A DNA stretch of 5,041 nt. Source: Deltaproteobacteria bacterium. GTDB lineage: Bacteria; Desulfobacterota; Desulfarculia; Desulfarculales; Desulfarculaceae. This document shows positions 1-5,041 of this stretch, piece by piece (the first letter of the stretch is position 1; every line of letters begins with the position of its first letter). The notes under the pieces are model-generated. The model did no database searches. It was not told the DNA's origin and saw only the letters and a program-made list of their open reading frames with translations. A program made the translations under genes and the position numbers. The DNA lies in assembly GCA_020444165.1 (NCBI GenBank), contig JAHLLK010000146.1:1-5041 (forward strand), written 5' to 3'.

Positions 1-1
1 G

Positions 2-1564
<1,563 letters not shown>

Positions 1565-1570
1565 GTTTAT

Positions 1571-1576
1571 AAGGGA
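1571..1576 (+). promoter_or_regulatory. Probable ribosome binding site of purF
   Basis: AAGGGA lies 11 bases before the purF ATG. A weaker AGAAG at 1579-1583 lies 4 bases before it, so either could serve. The 23-base carB-purF gap holds nothing else: no hairpin and no promoter-like pair of boxes. An in-frame TAA at 1570-1572 means purF cannot start upstream of 1588. Confidence 0.5.
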
Positions 1577-1587
1577 CTAGAAGTCTC

Positions 1588-2996
<1,409 letters not shown>

Positions 2997-3000
<4 letters not shown>

Positions 3001-3995
3001 GCAGCGTGCTGAAAACCGCCCGCGAGGTCCTGGCCATCGAGGCCGAGGGCATCATCCGCCTGCAGGAGCGGCTGAACGGCAACTTTGAGCAGGCGGTGGA
3101 CATGATCCTGGCCGCCTCGGGCAAGGTCATCGCCACGGGCATCGGCAAGAGCGGCATCGTGGCCCGCAAGATCATGGCCACCCTGAACTCCACCGGCACC
3201 ACGGCTATTTATCTCCACCCGGTGGAGGCCCTGCACGGTGATCTGGGCATGGTGCATCCCGGGGACGTGGTCATCGCCCTGTCCCACTCCGGCCACACCC
3301 AGGAGATGGTGATGCTGGTGCCCCACTTCAAGGACCACGGGGCCCAGGTGGTGGCTTTCACCGGCGGCCTGGACTCCCCCCTGGCCCGGGCCTCGGACCT
3401 GGTGGTGGACTGCGGGGTGGAGCGCGAGGCCTGTCCCCTGGGCCTGGCCCCCACGGCCTCCACCACCGCGGCCCTGGCCATGGGCGACGCCCTGGCCGTG
3501 GTGCTCATGGAAAAGCGGGCCTTCAAGGCCGAGGACTTCCGCCATCACCACCCCGGGGGCAACCTGGGCCAGCGCCTGTCCCTCACGGTGGATGAGGTGA
3601 TGCCCCCCCTGGAGGAGGTGCCCTCGGTCCGGCCCTCGGCCTCGGCCGAGGAGGCCATCCGGGCCATCGACGCCGGGGGCCTGGGCACGGTGCTGATCAC
3701 CAGCCGGGGACGCCTGTTGGGCATCTTCACCGATGGCGATCTCCGGCGCGCCGTGGTGTCCGGCCGGCCTTTGGGCCAAACCCCGGTCAAGGAACTCATG
3801 ACCGCCAACCCCCTGACCATCCCCTCCGGCACCCTGGCCGCCGACGCCCTGCACCTCATGGAGGAGAAGCTCATCACCGCGCTCCCGGTGTTGGACCGCC
3901 AGGGGCGCCTGAAGGGCCTGGTGCATCTGCACGACGTGCTGGGCCGGGGCACGGTGAGCCTCAAGCACTTCGATCCCTGCGGGGAGAGCGCCTGA
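2997..3995 (+). CDS. kdsD: Arabinose 5-phosphate isomerase (KdsD/KpsF/GutQ family)
   Basis: KdsD converts ribulose 5-phosphate to arabinose 5-phosphate, the precursor of KDO in lipopolysaccharide inner core; it is cytoplasmic. The 332-residue product has the full family layout. A SIS domain covers about residues 30-175 and two CBS domains follow at about 200-255 and 264-316. Catalytic or binding positions known from E. coli KdsD all appear at a constant offset of eight: Lys51 in GIGKSG, His80 in ALHGDLGM, Glu103, Glu144 in REACPLGLAPT and His185 in HHHPGGNLG. The phosphosugar-binding SHSG is at 96-99. Length matches the family (E. coli about 328). TTG at 2997 is preferred over GTG at 3006 from ribosome-site spacing; the two differ by three residues. 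The gene overlaps purF by four bases and ends one base before the next gene. The paralogue GutQ has the same activity, so kpsF or gutQ are alternative names. The CBS domains suggest nucleotide or sugar-nucleotide regulation, which is inference. Confidence 0.94.
3981..3988 (+). promoter_or_regulatory. Ribosome binding site for the GTG-started gene 4
   Basis: The purine stretch GGGGAGAG at the end of kdsD ends 8 bases before the GTG at 3997. It supports that start, which sits one base after the kdsD TGA (3993-3995). The nearest in-frame Met is residue 69, well inside the fold, so GTG is the sensible choice. Confidence 0.5.
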
Positions 3996-3996
3996 C

Positions 3997-4977
3997 GTGG
4001 CCGGCCATCTGCCACCCGGCCTGTACCTGGAGGCGCTGACGCCTCTGGAGTTTCCGGCCGGGGCGGCGGCCCCTTGCCTGGATCGGGAGGGCTTTGCCCG
4101 GGTCTTGGCCCGCCTGGCCGAACCCGCGGACCAAGCCCTGCCCGGCGCCCCGGCCGAGGGCGTGGTGGTGGCCGGGCCCACCGCGGGGCAGGGCCAGTTC
4201 ATGGCCCGGGACCTGTGGCAGGAGACGGTGACCGCGGCCCTGGACGAACTGCCGCCGGAGCGGCCCCTGGTGCTGGGGCTCACCGCCGCCACCAGCCGCG
4301 AAACCCGGGAGCGGGCCGTCTGGCTGGCCCCCCGCCTGGCCGACCGCCCGGCGGCCTGGGGGCTCGATCTGGCCCTGTTTCACCACTCCAACCGGGGCCT
4401 GCCCGGCTGGCTGGCCGAACTGGCCGCGGCCTTGGGCCGGGGCATCGTCCTGATGAACCAGCCCGACCTGGTGCGGGGCCGGCGGGGAGCCACCCGGCGG
4501 AGCAACCTGATGCCTCCGGTCTTGGCCAAGTGCGCGGCCGGCGGGGGGTTGGCCGGGGTGGTGTACACCGGCGACGTGGCCCGCTGGCAAGCCCTGCAAC
4601 GCGCCCTGCGGGGGGCCGGGCCCACGCCGCCTCCCCTGTTGGACGGCGATGAAAATTCCTTTCTGGCCCGCCCGGCGGCCGGCGGCATCCTGAGCCCCGG
4701 GGCTGGTCTCCTGCCCGGGGCCTGGCGCACCGTGGCCCGCTATTGCCTGGGCGGGGAGAACCGCCTGAACCCGGCGGCCCGGGCCAGCCTCCTGGCCGCC
4801 GCGGAACTGGCCCGGGAGCTGGCCGGGTTGTTGGCCAGCCGGCCGGCCGCGGTGCTGGCCCATCTGCTCCATACCCTGGGCTTCATCGCGGGCGCCCGCA
4901 CCCTGACCCCCCCGGCCGAGGAGCCGATCCTGGCCGCGGCCAGCGCCTGGGCCCGGCGGGCCCTAGCAGGGGGTTGA
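3997..4977 (+). CDS. Divergent DapA/NAL-superfamily TIM-barrel protein, probably lacking classical aldolase chemistry
   Basis: This 326-residue protein resembles dihydrodipicolinate synthase/N-acetylneuraminate lyase family members along its length, but only in outline. ALTPLEFP at 13-20 matches the family's opening strand. AGPTAGQG at 59-66 sits where GGTTGE is usual. VLGLTAATSRETRERA at 92-107 matches the GVGxxSTxEAI strand-helix. MNQP at 153-156 replaces YNxP, and AGVVYTGD at 186-193 replaces the GIK strand carrying the Schiff-base lysine. DGDEN (216-220) and GGILSPGAGLLP (229-240) match the SGDD and GGxGVISVxAN region, and a helical C-terminus follows. The catalytic Lys and Tyr therefore both appear lost. 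The whole protein has one Lys (178), in a helix position that is not catalytic in the family. Ala is about one residue in five. There is no signal peptide or clear membrane segment. Start: GTG one base after the kdsD stop. Substrate and role are unknown. Coupling to kdsD suggests sugar-acid or cell-envelope metabolism, but this is only context. It should not be called dapA or nanA. Confidence 0.72.
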   Translation: MAGHLPPGLYLEALTPLEFPAGAAAPCLDREGFARVLARLAEPADQALPGAPAEGVVVAGPTAGQGQFMARDLWQETVTAALDELPPERPLVLGLTAATSRETRERAVWLAPRLADRPAAWGLDLALFHHSNRGLPGWLAELAAALGRGIVLMNQPDLVRGRRGATRRSNLMPPVLAKCAAGGGLAGVVYTGDVARWQALQRALRGAGPTPPPLLDGDENSFLARPAAGGILSPGAGLLPGAWRTVARYCLGGENRLNPAARASLLAAAELARELAGLLASRPAAVLAHLLHTLGFIAGARTLTPPAEEPILAAASAWARRALAGG

Positions 4978-5006
4978 AAAAGACCCTCCATGGCCTTTTT
5001 CAACCC
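4971..5006 (+). terminator. 12-bp perfect inverted repeat at the operon end, possible terminator
   Basis: GGGTTGAAAAAG (4971-4982) pairs perfectly with CTTTTTCAACCC (4995-5006) across a 12-base loop. The TGA stop of gene 4 (4975-4977) lies inside the 5' arm. Its position at the end of a four-gene run fits a transcription end. However, the T-run (4996-5000) is within the stem and no T-tract follows it, so this is not a textbook intrinsic terminator. It could equally be part of a dispersed palindromic repeat or a 3' end stabilising hairpin. Confidence 0.42.
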
Positions 5007-5038
5007 ATCTTGGCAAAAGCGTCGTTTTGCCAAGATGG
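5005..5038. repeat. 14-bp perfect inverted repeat adjoining the first hairpin
   Basis: CCATCTTGGCAAAA (5005-5018) pairs perfectly with TTTTGCCAAGATGG (5025-5038) around a 6-base loop (GCGTCG). Its first two bases are shared with the 3' arm of the preceding hairpin, so the two stems cannot both form at full length. The block is noticeably more AT-rich than the genes. No T-tract follows within the window, which ends three bases later. It looks like a REP-like palindromic unit or an unusual double-stem transcription end; the sequence alone cannot separate these. Confidence 0.6.
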
Positions 5039-5041
5039 ACA

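Noticed and set aside
1565..1587. Promoter or attenuator between carB and purF
   Set aside because: Only 23 bases with no hairpin or promoter-like boxes; it fits a ribosome binding region within an operon.
3961..4872. 303-codon minus-strand open frame opposite gene 4
   Set aside because: I considered whether gene 4 might be the shadow instead. The plus frame shows ordered DapA-family landmarks, a ribosome site and operon spacing. The minus frame is Gly/Gln/Pro-rich repeats with no motif.
3997..4977. Calling gene 4 a working dapA or nanA
   Set aside because: The Schiff-base lysine and active-site tyrosine are absent at the aligned positions, so the classical reaction is unlikely.
4988..4993. 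CCATGG palindrome in the loop of the first terminal hairpin
   Set aside because: A six-base palindrome with no loop cannot fold as a hairpin and is common by chance.
4740..5033. 97-codon minus-strand open frame starting in the terminal palindrome
   Set aside because: Its first codons come from the inverted repeats and the rest is antisense to gene 4; no independent support as a gene.

Overview
This is a compact, GC-rich (roughly two-thirds G+C by eye) bacterial window with four plus-strand genes packed head to tail and almost no intergenic DNA. The third gene makes arabinose 5-phosphate for KDO, so the host should be Gram-negative with lipopolysaccharide. The PurF is the Fe-S, propeptide-bearing (Bacillus-like) type. 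Together with carB-purF-kdsD adjacency, this makes a Desulfobacterota/deltaproteobacterial host plausible. That placement is inference from style and context, not proven by the sequence.

Layout: (1) 2-1564, the C-terminal half of carB (large subunit of carbamoyl-phosphate synthetase), cut by the left edge of the window. (2) A 23-base gap, then purF (1588-3000), complete. (3) kdsD/kpsF (2997-3995), which overlaps the purF stop by four bases and probably starts at TTG. (4) One base later, a GTG-started gene (3997-4977) encoding a highly divergent member of the DapA/N-acetylneuraminate lyase TIM-barrel superfamily. (5) 4971-5041, two perfect palindromes back to back. The first contains the stop codon of gene 4 in its 5' arm, and the second follows with a two-base overlap.

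How the genes fit together: carB and purF both act in glutamine-nitrogen-consuming nucleotide synthesis (pyrimidine/arginine and purine). kdsD feeds the KDO pathway of the outer membrane. The tight spacing, the overlap and the absence of any internal promoter or terminator signal point to one growth-linked transcription unit that ends at the palindromes. Gene 4 is the least understood member: it keeps the outline of the DapA fold, but the Schiff-base lysine and the YNxP tyrosine are both replaced. It is the main item worth a second look, followed by the tandem palindromes. I see no phage, transposon, CRISPR, tRNA or rRNA signal.
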